This document shows, piece by piece, positions 1 to 10,697 of a DNA stretch of 45,931 nucleotides (position 1 is its first letter; each line of letters begins with the position of its first letter). Below the pieces are notes generated by a model that was not told the origin of the DNA, ran no database searches, and was given only the letters and a program-made list of their open reading frames with translations. The stretch spans positions 1 to 45,931 of the forward strand of contig MNCI01034661.1 of the NCBI GenBank assembly GCA_015680685.1, written 5' to 3'. The DNA is from Gnetum montanum. Lineage: Eukaryota; Streptophyta; Gnetopsida; Gnetales; Gnetaceae. A program made the translations under genes and the position numbers.

Positions 1-560
1 TAAGGTTGTGGTTGAGATCTACTAGCATTATCATTTTCATGTATGGTCACAGCATAAGTGGCATTCTTTCATTGATGATATGGTGCCAAACCTTCCTGTG
101 ATGTTGGTGGTGACATATGGTGGAGGAAAGTATGAGAATATTGAGGATATGATGGAGGATGAGAGGCGTGAAGTGGTTATCCTTAAAAAGATGTTGCGGG
201 TTAATGATATTTGGGAGAGTGATAGTAGTGATTTGAGGTAGAGGAAGTAGAACTAGTTAGGAAACAAGCTATTGAACATAATATCCATAAGGGTCTAGCT
301 AGTAGTAAGTGTAGTGTTGGTTTGATGACAACCTTCCTCGCGATTGTGGGTTTTTCCACTGTGGTTGATGATAGTGTTAAGGCTAATAAGAAGTCCCACT
401 AGGATAGTTACGATTGATTGTAGGAGTGTCTATAATTACCTTGTGAGAAAGGTAATTTCCAAGGTATTTTCTTTTATACAAACTTTGGATTCAAACCAAA
501 GGCCTAATACTCATGTAGATGTAACATGATTGGGCAATAGTCCTTTGGATGGTCATATAG
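1..560 (+). other. Unassigned segment with a weak plus-strand coding-like stretch
   Basis: From about 62 to 235 the plus strand reads without stops and is rich in acidic and basic residues, including the words NIEDMMEDERREVV and VILKKMLRVND. After a frame slip near 238 it seems to continue (VEEVELVRKQAIEHN) to about 330. I do not recognise a family. The composition looks coding-like, but there is no start, no domain and no conserved neighbour. From 330 to 560 I see nothing specific. Minus-strand gag similarity of copy F begins around 560, so this stretch may be a different insertion or the edge of another decayed element. Confidence 0.2.
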
Positions 561-2219
561 GTAGATGTCACATCCATCATCTTCTTTTGTGGTTGAGTCT
601 ATAGCCTCTTCTTCTATAGCCATTTTTCCTTTTTGTTGATGAGTGTTCCTACCTATTCCTTGGTTCTTTTTCCTCCTCTTATTTCAATCACTTGATTCAT
701 TTTGCGTTACTTTCTCCTTTGTAGTTTTCACATAAGTTATAAATTTTTCATTCATCAACTCCCACATATTATCTAGCCTTGCTTCAAGTTCATCGATAGA
801 ATTTGTATTGGCAAGGTTTATTGAAATCACCTCACCCAGAGATACCTCTTTCTTTATCATAGATATGGATCCTTTTCTTTTGAAGAGTTGGATCCCAGTT
901 ATTTTCCTTCACATTCTCTTACTTACATAACTCTCCTTCTTCTTTTGCCACCCACTTGATTAGCCTTTGTATCTAATGGGCTTTTAGTTCATATAACTAA
1001 CCTTGGGCATAAATCCCAAGTGTCCCCCTCATTTCATTATGAAGATCATTTATGATGTGGAAAAGTTGCTCTTTTTAAGAGAAATCATGGTTAGGGCATC
1101 TATGTAGTAGCATGTAGTATCTATCCAAGGTCACATCTAAGGGTTCATGATTTTCTTGCTTCCACCTTTGGTTTTGTTTTCTTAGGTTGGACACTCTTGC
1201 ATAGGTTTGGTATTTTTTGTTAAAAAGCTCCAGCATTGTGGACCTTCGGTGGATTGAATCTGATTCCAATGATCTATACCAACTTTTAGCTTCATCTACT
1301 AGTGTCCTAGGNTGGTGGATTGAATCTGATTCCAATGATCTATACCAACTTTTAGCTTCATCTACTAGTGTCCTAGGAAAGAGCTTAAGCTTTTGCCACT
1401 TACATTCAATATTTTGCAAGGTGTAGGAATCATGGAAGGCTTGTCAGTGATGTTGTGGATCAGAATTATAGCCTCCCCTAAATTTAGGAATGTTGTCCAT
1501 ATCAAGCCATTTGATGCAACTATCCCTTTGATGCCTTTGGGGTATTTGAACTACCTTCCTAATCTATGTCATGCCCCTAGTAGCCAACAAGGGTTTATTT
1601 GTACTAGATACATCATGGTGATAATTTATATTTCTATCCATTTGATTGTGAAGATATTGTCAATGCTCATTTTAATGTTTTTGATTTTGCCCTTGGGTTT
1701 GATTTCTATCTTTATCTTGATCCCATAGTGAAACTCTATCTCTATACCTACATTCATCTTCGTCAGAACTAGACGTTGAAGAGGAAGAGGAAGATGGTGA
1801 ACTGGGAGAATTGCCATGGCTTCTATATCATCCCCCATGGTCCCTTGATTTATCTTTTCTAGGTTTAGAGGAGGTCTTAGGCCTTGAGGTCCTCCTTGTT
1901 CTAGGACTTTCTCCATCTACTCTAGGATTATCTGTACTAGTTGAATGTAGTCCTTGTGTGTAGTAAGGATCTAAGTGAGCATATGAAACCCTTGCCTAAG
2001 GTTGTTTACTTCAATTTTCTTCAATATAGAACCTATTGTTTCTCCTATAAGTGTTCTCATCATACTTGGTCCTCTGTGAAAAAGGCATGTTTTTATTCGA
2101 TAATATGTGTGATTTAAAATATTAATATTTTTAGAGAGATAACTCATTAATACCTTTATAGTGACCATTTATAATATAACTAATCTAGATAACTAGCACC
2201 ATCCATGGAAATAGTGCCA
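560..2219 (-). pseudogene. Degenerate gag of Athila-like copy F (partial, minus strand)
   Basis: This is the gag region of the Athila-like family, transcribed leftwards from the LTR at 2221. It matches, segment by segment, the better-placed gag regions at 34931-37470 (copy C), 39158-41259 (copy D) and 42271-44520 (copy E). The clearest piece lies at about 1075-1420. It contains the words AKSWYRSLESDSIH, LFNKKYQTYARVSNLRKQ and LDVTLDRYYMLLHRCP, which are the retrotransposon gag core of this family. A Glu/Ser-rich low-complexity patch at about 1760-1800 corresponds to the Ser-rich stretch in the other copies. Frames change several times and stops are frequent, so it is a pseudogene. A single N at 1312 is flanked by a 64-bp duplication that is probably an unmerged contig overlap. 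Protease and pol lie beyond this fragment or are missing. Confidence 0.7.
2202..2219 (-). other. Primer-binding site remnant of copy F
   Basis: On the minus strand, one base after the LTR end (CTCATCA), the sequence reads TTGGCACTATTTCC. The same position reads TGGTGCCATTGCTAAGGA in copy C and TAGCACCATTGTTAGGGA in copy E. All three are degenerate versions of a primer-binding site that starts TGGCGCC, of the kind Athila elements use with tRNA-Asp. The tRNA assignment is inferred. Confidence 0.5.
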
Positions 2220-2220
2220 A

Positions 2221-3070
2221 TGATGAGTGGCGGGTACCCCCTATGCCCAGCCATATGAATCACAAGCATTCATGTACAATCCAATCAAATTTTATGGATG
2301 GGACTAGTTGTGCATCGAGATCATTAAGCATTGATTGTAGTTTACTATCTTCCCACTTGGACTAGTGGTAGCTTTGTAATGTATGGTTTAGTCCAAAGTG
2401 AGACATATGATTCTTGATGTTGTTTTGGCCCTATGCTACTCCTAATGATAATAAAGAAATCAATTATTTAAACTAATTAATAATGGAAAGTAAATTTTAA
2501 ACTAGTTCACAAGTGATGAGTGTCTGTTCTTAGCTTATCATACACATTTTGAATCTAGGTGTCCACTACTGGGATTACCAAGCACTATGCTACCGGGCAA
2601 ACCAAGTAGTAATGCTACTGGGATTACCAAGCAAATACANTGCCCATAGTGTGGATACAAGTTACTTGTACGGAGTCTTATTCAAGTGGCAATGTACCTA
2701 GACACATTCCATGAACAGAAATAAGATCAAGATTGATTCTTATTCATTGTAGCACTTTGACTTAGATTAGATTTACTTTCCATGCAATTTATGTTTCATG
2801 TACTTAGTTAATATTTACGTTTCCATGCATATTAATGAATTACCAGAATGAGCATAACTAGTTNTATAGGCGAAAATATACATTGCATTGACAGGTATGC
2901 ATCAACGTGTCATTGCATGCATTAATAAGGTCACATTCACAGGGCTACATTGACATGACCCCATCAACGTGGATGCTTTGAAGTGACTGTGTCAAAGCGG
3001 CTATGCTAAGATGGTTGTCTTGAATTGGTTGCATCGATGCAAACCAACTTGTTTAGTTGAAGCTTCATGT
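2221..3070 (-). repeat. 5' LTR of Athila-like copy F (minus strand, diverged)
   Basis: It begins on the plus strand with TGATGAGTGGCGGGTACCCC. This matches the starts of the LTRs at 3593, 25312 and 37587 and the reverse complement of the LTR end at 42110. Internal landmarks shared with the other LTRs include the paired GGGATTACCAAGC words at about 2570-2630. Single Ns at 2640 and 2864 mark joins. The far end is diverged. It carries repeated TTGACA/CATCAACG words instead of the GTTGATGGGGC repeats of copies C and D, and no clean CTCATCA end is visible, so the right boundary is approximate. Confidence 0.6.
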
Positions 3071-3592
3071 CTTTCATTAATTGGGTGTCTCTAACCACGA
3101 CTCTTGCCTCCATTACAACCTAATGTTTATCATGGGCATCCCCTAGCCAAATTTTCTAATTGTTCACATGCATAATAGTTTAGGAAATGCCTTTAAAAAT
3201 GTCTTAGCTACCCACAATGGAAACATACAAGAGAACCTTCATAACCTATATAAGGAGGGACATCACTAAGTGTTGGTTATTACCTGCCACTATCGTGTTC
3301 ACATCCTTCATAATCCTACTTGAAGGGTCCACATTCTCCTCGAGATAGTAATCCCCTCTTCTACCCCTATCTACATCTAACTTCATTGCTTACATAAAAG
3401 GAAGCTTGTACATGACTAAGTGGAAGCCTTTACACATTCCTTGTAGATTTGGAATGTAATGCTATGTTAGAGGTGAGGTGTAGGGAAGTCAATAAGCAAC
3501 CTACAATAGGATTAGTACTGCTCATATCTTCTACATCATAGGCATATCATATCACATTGTGTCATTTCACATCATAGCCACAACCTAGCTAT
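3071..3592. other. Spacer between copies F and D, no gene seen
   Basis: I see no ORF or recognisable domain. A TATATAAGG motif lies on the plus strand at 3247-3255. From about 3530 to 3580 there is a run of degenerate CATATCATATCACATTG-like repeats. The segment may belong to the end of copy F or to the old insertion site of copy D. Confidence 0.3.
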
Positions 3593-4447
3593 TGATGAGT
3601 CGCAAGTAGTCCCTACCCCCAACCATATGAATCATAAGTGTACACTTGCAATTTGGTTGAATTCCATGGACTGAGCTCCTAAGTATGCCTATAGACAAAG
3701 ATTGTGATTGAAGGAAATGTATGACTATTTTCTTTCTCACTTTCACTTGTGTGGGCTCTTAGGTGTGGTTAAGTGAGAGTTAAGGCATATGATATTCATT
3801 TATGTTTATATTTTTTATATGTTTTTACCCTAAGCTTTGTTAAAAAGATAAAGGGTTGCTAATGAACTATTCTAACTACTTAATGGTTTAAAGGCTAACT
3901 ATTCTAACATAAGTATCCATACCCAATTATTGTACACATCCTCAACTTGTATTAATGTTATTAGGTTACTAAGTAATAATTGCTAAGCATACCAAATGAC
4001 CAATGTTGGGATTACCAAGTGTTAAACAATATGCTCGAAGTGGTCATACTTATGTGTTTATTATAAATGTATTAATTACTTAAGACAAGAATATAAAGTG
4101 CATTAAGAACAAAGTGCAAGTAAGAAACATTAATCTATTCTAAGTGCTTCTATGAATGTCAAGAATCTTTTCTTTATTTTCATTCACATCAATGTGTTTA
4201 GGTACATGACACTCGAATAAAGATTTGTATAATTACTTTAGTTCATACTATGGGTACTCAAAAAATATTCTAACTCTAGGAAAAGCAAACTGCAAGGGCT
4301 TCGCTACTCTACTAACTCAATGTGTCATAAATGTGGTGGGTACATGCATTTATATAGCATTGACTCTCATTTTCATCAATGAAAATATATCAACAAGGCT
4401 ATGTTGATGGGGCTACGTCGACGTAGGTAGTCAATTACGCTTCATCA
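3593..4447 (-). repeat. 3' LTR of copy D (855 bp)
   Basis: On the plus strand it starts TGATGAGTCG and ends CGCTTCATCA, followed by TACCCCCATGACTAAG. On the minus strand that follower is a polypurine tract (ATGGGGGTA) immediately before the LTR start, which identifies this as a 3' LTR. Relative to the minus strand, the U3 start carries short TTGATG/GTCGAC repeats (about 4400-4435) and then a TATATAAA box. The overall order matches the LTRs at 25312-26157 and 37587-38456. Confidence 0.85.
4349..4356 (-). promoter_or_regulatory. TATA box in the U3 of copy D LTR
   Basis: TATATAAA on the minus strand, about 92 bp downstream of the LTR start. It occupies the same place as TATAAATA in the LTRs of copies C (26014) and E (41386). 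Confidence 0.6.
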
Positions 4448-4463
4448 TACCCCCATGACTAAG
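4448..4463 (-). other. Polypurine tract of copy D
   Basis: The minus strand reads CTTAGTCATGGGGGTA directly before the 3' LTR. The G-rich run is the expected plus-strand primer for reverse transcription. The equivalent tract of copy C abuts its LTR at 26158. Confidence 0.6.
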
Positions 4464-4524
4464 TGAAAACTTGTCTTTTGTGTGAACAAAAGTAGGATCA
4501 AGCTTCTTACAAAACTAAAAAAGT

Positions 4525-5931
4525 ATGGAATTATTGACTAATGGATTGACTTTGAGTGCTGAACTATATGGAATTACAAAATTTATATCCATGATAACAA
4601 GATTGAAAACCTTTACAAATGACAGTAGGATCCCTCAGATTACTGAAGACAAGGCAAAATTCAAACAATGCCAAGAAGTGAAGGCTCTTAGGATGTTGAA
4701 GGTCCTTCCCTAGGCTCCCATGCTAGTGTCAGTAGAGGTGGTTGAGGGTATGTTGTTGTTGTTGCTGGTTCTAGTGGAAGTTTGAAAGCATCCAATAATG
4801 CTTTCATTTTCTCTTCCTTGCTTTGTTGGTCATACACAGTCCATGTGACTTCACTAATGTGGATTGGTATAAAATGTCCCATGGACATGAAATTATTGGG
4901 AATAACTTAGTGTTGATGAATCACATTGCAAATTATTTTTGTTCAATGTCAAACATCTTTACAAGGTTCTTCAACTCGTGGTAGTTATTCATTCTCCTAG
5001 CTAGGTTCTCAACAACCGATCGTTGATCAATGAATTAACTTTTAAGAACTTGAAGCTCCATGTTAGCTATCTCCAACTATTGTTTTGTCTCTTTGTGATG
5101 CTTGAATTCTACCTTGTATAAGAGGTACAAACTAGAAACCTGCTTCTCCAGCTCTATCATTGGCCTCCCTGAAGTTAGCATTACCAAGTTTGCATGTTAG
5201 AGGTTGGCAAGCTCCATATATTTAGTCATCTCCTTAATCTACCACTCCTTTAGGTAGATCTCAGCTTTGTTATATGTGTTTACGCTATTGAAAATTAGCT
5301 ACCACACATTATTTTTTTGTTGGAGTTGTTGGAGAACCTCATTCATCTTTGCCTTCGCCAACTGAATCTCCTTCTCATTTACCTCCTTGAGGAGCCTAAC
5401 CTAGTCCATGTAATGGTTTTTAACCCATTTAAATTTTAGAGCCTCATTCTTCTAGGTAACTACCTTGATGGACATTTTCTAGTGAAGTGCTTGAACTTTC
5501 TCCATGAAGAGATTTTGATTCTTTGCTGCCAACCTCTTCAAGTCAAGGTTCACCTTGGCTAGCTACTTTTGCTGTTGTTAAATGAATTTGACCATTTGGT
5601 CCTTTTGCTACTAGACATTGCACAAGTAGTGAATGTTCTTGGTGAGGATTAAGTTCTCTTTTTGAACTTGAGCCAAATCCTTATCGGTGTTGAATGCTAA
5701 GGCTTTTGATAAGGTGGCATCAAATACTATGATCTCCTTTGCATTCTTAGCCTCTTTGAATATTTGTTGAAGTTACTAGAAAGCTTCATCTTTATTAATA
5801 TCTAGGTTGAGAATGATGAGGTTAGAGAGACAGGCTTGTAACCCCATAACTTTGGCAGCCAACCGTTGATTTTCAATGGTGGCTCCTTGTAGCCAAGTGT
5901 TTGCAATGATTAGTCTACCCTTAATATCTAG
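4525..5931 (-). pseudogene. Accessory ORF of copy D, C-terminal half (cut by element A)
   Basis: This is the left half of an accessory ORF between integrase and the 3' LTR. It is homologous along its whole length to 26381-27640 in copy C. The best piece (4888-4688) contains HISEVTWTVYDQQSKEEKMK and then a Pro/Thr-rich tail. The copy C equivalent reads HISKLAWTMHNLRSKEEKMK and then a Pro/Gln-rich tail. Upstream, many Glu/Lys/Leu/Gln-rich heptad-like stretches in changing frames suggest a long coiled coil. I see no membrane segment, so it does not look like a classical env-like ORF. The ORF is interrupted at 5931 by element A and resumes at 23294. Function is unknown. Confidence 0.55.
5927..5931. 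repeat. Target-site duplication of element A, left copy (TCTAG)
   Basis: TCTAG lies directly before TGTACT, the LTR edge. The same five bases, TCTAG, follow the other LTR at 23294-23298. A perfect 5-bp duplication is the normal footprint of Ty3/Gypsy integration. Confidence 0.92.
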
Positions 5932-7113
5932 TGTACTATCCAAAATCGTCGGTCTCTAGCTGGAAGGAAACAGAAATCGGGAGATCTCCGGACATGCACA
6001 GAAGACCCTACCTTTGCTTGAGGGCAAGCTGGAATTAACGAAGGTAGAGTACCTTGAGTGGTCCGCACGCGGATCAGGCAAGGATTTCCCCAAACGTACA
6101 CCGATGTGCTATACACTGGGTTATACGTAAATGGCGTAATTGGTGTGAAAAAAAATGTAAACGGCGTAACTGATGTAAACGGAGCGTAAACAGTAAACAT
6201 GCAATAATGAATGGAAAACTGTAACAAATTGTAGTAAAGAAATGTAGCAATGTTATTGTGAAATGAAAGTTACAATGCACCGGTCTAACGTAGTTGTGGC
6301 TTTAACATAAGGCAGACGAATAGCCCCGGTGGATGCAGGGATGACTGTGTGCTGGTTCAAACTGTAGGCACAATGTAGAGGCTGTATGCTCAGCGTGCAG
6401 GGTCAAGGTCCAGCGTAACAGGGTTTTTTTGCTCTGGTTCTTAGCGTCTCTGTTTTTCTCTCTGGTTTGCTCAAAATTGCCAACCTGATCTAATGAAAAA
6501 TTGGGGTACAAGTTTAGACGTTAGACTTGGGTTGGGTGACACGTGGCGCGTTGACCGGGTGCAAAAGAATGAAATGTTACAAGTGTACAACGTGCTGCAT
6601 CTGCTGGGTGTAGACCATGGGCGTATACGCTGGATGTGCAGGATGTACATGCTCAGCGTATAGACTCCAGGATGCATGATGTGAACACCCGATGATTGCT
6701 CTGTCCGTATGAGTTGATGCTCTGTGCCAAGTCTTGCTCTGTAGTGCTATTTCCATGCCGTCTTCGGGGATTGCATGTCGGGCGTATACATCAGTCGTAT
6801 AGGCTGAGCGTATATGTGAGGCGTGTACGCTGGGCGTGCACGCTAGGCGTATATGCTGGGAAGGAAAACTTGGGTGTATATGCTGAGAATGTATACTTAG
6901 TGGAGACTAAGTATTTTGAGCTCCAAAGTTGTCATGTTTGATACTAGATGTCACCGTGGTCGTCTGTGGGTCCCAGGGAATTGCTTCTTGTTGGGTTTGA
7001 CTCCGCTTGGAGTTGTCTATGGGGCCCTCAAGCTTTAGTCATGCTGGGGAACGTCATGACTTAGCCCGATTCTTGTTGGAGAAGTACTAAGTTTGAAATT
7101 TTGTGGTGTTTCA
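5932..7113 (-). repeat. 3' LTR of element A (1182 bp)
   Basis: It runs TGTACT...GTTTCA on the plus strand (TGAAAC...AGTACA in transcription direction). It aligns over its length with 21989-23293. The 123-bp shortfall lies mainly in a reduced number of GCGTATACGCT-type repeats between about 6600 and 6900. It also lacks the TATAAAAA present in the 5' LTR: the corresponding place reads TTGGGGTACAAG at about 6501-6512. ORFs of 60-100 codons within it are chance frames. Confidence 0.92.
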
Positions 7114-7127
7114 TTGGTCCCTCTTTG
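7114..7127 (-). other. Polypurine tract of element A
   Basis: The minus strand reads CAAAGAGGGACCAA directly before the 3' LTR start TGAAAC. A purine-rich run at this exact place is what plus-strand DNA priming requires. Confidence 0.75.
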
Positions 7128-8509
7128 TTGACACTTGGAGAAATCGACCCAAGAGGCGTCAACAAAGAAGTGCAAAACACCAGAAGCAACTTGGTAGAAA
7201 TGTTGTCCGTTGGCACCTGGCTAGACATCATTGTACCATGTTTAGTAGTACATGGGATTATGGGAAATGAAATTTGTATTTGATAAGGAAAGGGAAACTG
7301 TGGGGATCCGGGAGGAATCAAGGTTATGCATGGTGAAGGGGATGTTCTGGTGTGTATACGGGTCATGCTGATCTTTGTCAATAGCCATTGTTTAGCGGAC
7401 TCGAAATCAAGACATGAGATGTGCATCTTTTGGCGGAACAAGACTCTTGATTAATGTCCAAGAGGACTTGTTGGCAAAACCAAAGCCATGTGATGATGTG
7501 TTGCATTCTTTGGAGGAACAGGGCCCTTGTTTAGTGTTTAGGGAAAGACTGTTGGCAGAGAGCCAAAGCCATGCAACGGGATGTTTCTTGATTGTTTTAG
7601 ACATGAGCGTTTGCTTTTGAGGCAACTGCCGTCCTGTCTTGTGTTTTATGTTGGAAGGGATGACATTTTTTTTGTGTTCTTATGCTCATGCTCAAATGCC
7701 ATGTTGTGGGTTGCAACTGCTTAAGAGTGGCGTGATATGTAATGGTATGTTCGATGTTTTGGTCTGTACCGGATGTGTTCGGGATGTAACCAAGTGTAAG
7801 GTGTTGAGGGATAGGTGGGATATGAAATGGGGGATGTACTAGTGAATGGTTTGATTTAGTGTTGTCACATGCGTTGTGAACAACGTCTCACCTTGCTGCT
7901 TATGATGAAGTGCATTCTTGTATGAACACCTCTGAGTGTCATCCTGCAAACATAACTCTAAGAAGAGAAGAAAACCATGAGTGAGTAAGTAAGCTTAGAC
8001 TTAAACTGCTACTGATGAAACAAAGGCACCAGATGAGATTTCAGGCACTGTATATGAATGGCAGCAATGTTGTTAGGATCGGCTGATGGTGAGCGATGCA
8101 ACGATTCTGATGAAGTTTGAATGCAGCCACAGATTAAGGAACTAGAGATGAAATTGCCAGTTTATAGTCTTAGCGGACTATCATGGGTTAGTTTTATGTC
8201 ATGACCCATTGGACATTTCCTGTTTAGCGTCGTGGCGGATGGTGCATTGCCAATTTCTAGTCTTAGTGGATCGTGAAGAGGCAAACTAGTTTATGGTCTT
8301 AGCGGACTCTGGCGAGTGGGACTGTGGCAGTTTACTGTCGTACCGGATGGGTGCTAGTTTATTGTCATTGCAGACACTGTGTGGTATTAGTTTATCGTCA
8401 TGATTCCAGGACGAGCTGTGGTATCAGTTTTAAGTCATGATTCTAGGACTGTTCTATGGTATCAATTTACTGTCATGATTCCAGGACGAGCACGTACCTG
8501 AGCTTGTAC
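7128..8509 (-). other. Repeat-rich 3' non-coding tail of element A
   Basis: This lies between the end of integrase and the polypurine tract, with no convincing ORF on either strand. At about 7414-7595 there are two degenerate tandem units of roughly 87 bp (shared words TTTGG.GGAACA, CTTGTT.A.TGT and CAAAGCCATG). At about 8160-8480 there is a block of about nine degenerate direct repeats with core AGTTTA.GGTCTTAGCGGAC. That block is related to the blocks at 12040-12190 and 17520-17775. From 7600 to 8150 I see nothing specific. Confidence 0.6.
8160..8480. repeat. Direct-repeat block 1 (AGTTTATxGTCxTxxCGGAC family)
   Basis: It consists of repeated units such as AGTTTATAGTCTTAGCGGAC, AGTTTATGGTCTTAGCGGAC, AGTTTACTGTCGTACCGGA, AGTTTATTGTCATTGCAGAC and AGTTTATCGTCATGATTCCA, spaced about 30-45 bp apart and all in the same orientation. 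Two related blocks flank the antisense gene. Confidence 0.8.
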
Positions 8510-9560
8510 TCAAATATGGAACGGTTTCAAGAACAAGTGATTGGTCAAATTTGCAAGCTCATGCCCTTCCATATCAGCAAACTTGAATGCTCCGTTGTCG
8601 TATGCTTTGGTGACCAAGTAGGGCCCTTCCCAGTTGGCTGAGAATTTGTCCTGGTGCTCCCGAACGGCCTTAAGTACAAGGTCACCTTCTTTAATAGGGC
8701 GCTTATGAATGTCGTGCCGATGGCATTGCTGTTGTTGTTTTTGGTATCATTCAATCTGATCGAGTGCACGTATGTGTTCCTCCTCCACCGAGTCTAGGTC
8801 AATGATGCGCAGGTCATTGTTTTGCCCTTCGTCAAGGAGTCTGGAAAGTGTGATCCTTAAAGATGGTACTTGTAATTCCAGAGGTAAAACAACTTCTGAA
8901 CCATAAACAAGACTATATGGCGTTTTACCTGTTGAAGTCTGATGCGTAGTACGATAGGCCCACAACGTGTATACTGGCTGCTCGTGCCATATTTTCTTGC
9001 TTTGGGTAAGCATCTTTTTAAGTATTGTAATGATGGTTTTGTTTGTGGCCTTTGCTTGCCCATTACTCTGAGGGTAGTAAGGGGGTGAAAATGAGTTTTT
9101 GATCCCCAGACTTTCACAGAAAGTTTTGGTTTTGGCATTGTTGAATTGCGGCCCATTGTTAGTGATGATGGTCATGGGGATGCCAAAACGGGTCACAATG
9201 TTTTCAAGAATGAAGTTGCATACGTGTTTAGATGTGGGTTTTCGAAGGGGAACAACTTCTACCCACTTCATGAAATACGCTATCGCGGTTATGATGAAGC
9301 TATGCTCTGCAGAAGATGAGGGTATTATTGGTCCGATAAGGTTCAATCCTCACCTTTGAAAGGGCCATGTGATTTGCGCTGTATGCAACTCATTTGGTGG
9401 GACATGGATTAGATTACTATGTCTTTGATAGGAACTGCATGTTTTAGCCTTGGAGAGACAATCATACTTCATGTGTGGCCAATAATAGCCTAAGCGTATT
9501 ATCTTTGTTGCCATTGCCTTAGGTGCTATGTGTCCTCCACATAGTTCGTCATGTACTTGC
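8510..9560 (-). pseudogene. Integrase of element A, all three DDE residues replaced
   Basis: This is the last pol domain, which joins element cDNA to host DNA. The N-terminal zinc-binding region (about 9553-9420) has H-x6-H, but the second Cys of the Cys pair is Tyr (KTCSSYQRH). The core (9346-8850) keeps the family scaffold: IGPIIP, KWVEVVP, FGIPMTIIT, SPPYYPQSNGQ. Each catalytic acid is changed, however. ITAIAYF has Ala where the first Asp belongs, ITNNGPQF has Asn for the second Asp, and NGQAKATNK has Lys for Glu. The C-terminal part (8769-8510) is in frame after one TGA and contains KFSANWEGPYLV, the GPY/F module. The stop is at 8510-8512 and no chromodomain follows. A TGA also separates it from RNase H (about 9350). 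The enzyme is inactive as written. Confidence 0.88.
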
Positions 9561-9799
9561 TCAACGATGGTTTGGGCATCAGTGCTACTAACGCATGTTA
9601 GCAATATGCCTTCGTAGGATCGACGACACAAGGTGTCCCCTACTAGTGCATATTGATTAGAACGCTTACGTACCGCATCTTTTTGTGCATTCGTTAAGTG
9701 TGGCAGTGTTTCACCGTGTAGAAGGTACTCTTTTATGTCGTCATACCATTCTATCGCGTGTGTTGTACTAACGGATGCAATTGGCAATGTATCGAGCAT

Positions 9800-10376
9800 A
9801 TCAGTTATGGGTTTTGCACAGCTGATTATGGAGCTTGGCAATGTATGGAACATGTCAGGGGACATGTTTAGTGCTAATGTGGCCAGTGCGTCTGCGATGG
9901 TATTGTCATTTTTGGAGACATGTTGCACATCCATGTTTTCAAATCGTTTCATTAAATGTTTGGCTAAGTCACAGTATGGTTGTAAATGTTGCGCTTTGCA
10001 TGTATAAATGTCTGTGACTTGGTTTAAAACCAGTTGTGAGTCTCCCCTGACCACAAGTCATGTGATGTCTGAAGCTAGTGCTGCTGTAAGACCTCTAAGG
10101 AGACCTTCGTACTCTGCTATGTTGTTGGTACAGTGAAAGTCGAAACGATAAGCAAAGGGTCAGATCTCCCTGGAGGGATAAGTGATAACGGTGGTAGCAC
10201 TTCCCCCTTGAGAGGTGGATGCTCCATCAAAGTTCAAAATGGCATCGTAGTCATTGGGTACTATGTCTATTGCACTTAGATTTTCGTCGGGGAATTCTGG
10301 CTCTATCGTTGTTTGATCGTGCATTGGTGACGTGGTCATTTGATTCGCTATGGCTTGACCCTTAACTGATGATTGC
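9800..10376 (-). pseudogene. RNase H domain of element A pol
   Basis: It degrades the RNA strand during reverse transcription. The visible motifs are LNFDGASTSQGGSA (first catalytic Asp) at about 10240-10200, NNIAEYEGL (Glu) at about 10110, and VRGDSQLVLNQ (Asp) at 10050-10020. A C-terminal stretch follows with NDNTIADALATLAL, typical of Ty3/Gypsy RNase H. Two in-frame TGA codons interrupt it, one after PSREI and one before LVVRGD. The N-terminal part is separated from RT by an assembly artefact at 10377-10697, so the connection to RT cannot be read. Confidence 0.82.
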
Positions 10377-10697
10377 NGGGGCCATGTGATTTGCGCTGTA
10401 TGCAACTCATTTGGTGGGACATGGATTAGATTACTATGTCTTTGATAGGAACTGCATGTTTTAGCCTTGGAGAGACAATCATACTTCATGTGTGGCCAAT
10501 AATAGCCTAAGCGTATTATCTTTGTTGCCATTGCCTTAGGTGCTATGTGTCCTCCACATAGTTCGTCATGTACTTGCTCAACGATGGTTTGGGCATCAGT
10601 GCTACTAACGCATGTTAGCAATATGCCTTCGTAGGATCGACGACACAAGGTGTCCCCTACTAGTGCATATTGATTAGAACGCTTTCGTACCGCATCN
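10377..10697. other. Probable misassembled duplicate of 9362-9679, bounded by Ns
   Basis: Single Ns at 10377 and 10697 enclose a segment (10379-10696) that repeats 9362-9679 base for base with one visible mismatch (CGCTTTCG against CGCTTACG). It places a zinc-binding integrase fragment inside the RT/RNase H junction. Such near-identity, when the LTRs of the same element differ by several percent, points to a scaffolding or gap-fill error rather than an old duplication. Confidence 0.85.

Noticed and set aside
5928-6280. Minus-strand ORFs of 60-100 codons within the 3' LTR of element A
   Set aside because: They lie in LTR sequence, overlap in different frames and have no domain. The other LTR shows similar chance frames at 22075-22383.
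9099-10017. Plus-strand ORFs opposite integrase and RNase H
   Set aside because: They are mirror frames of a well-supported minus-strand pol.
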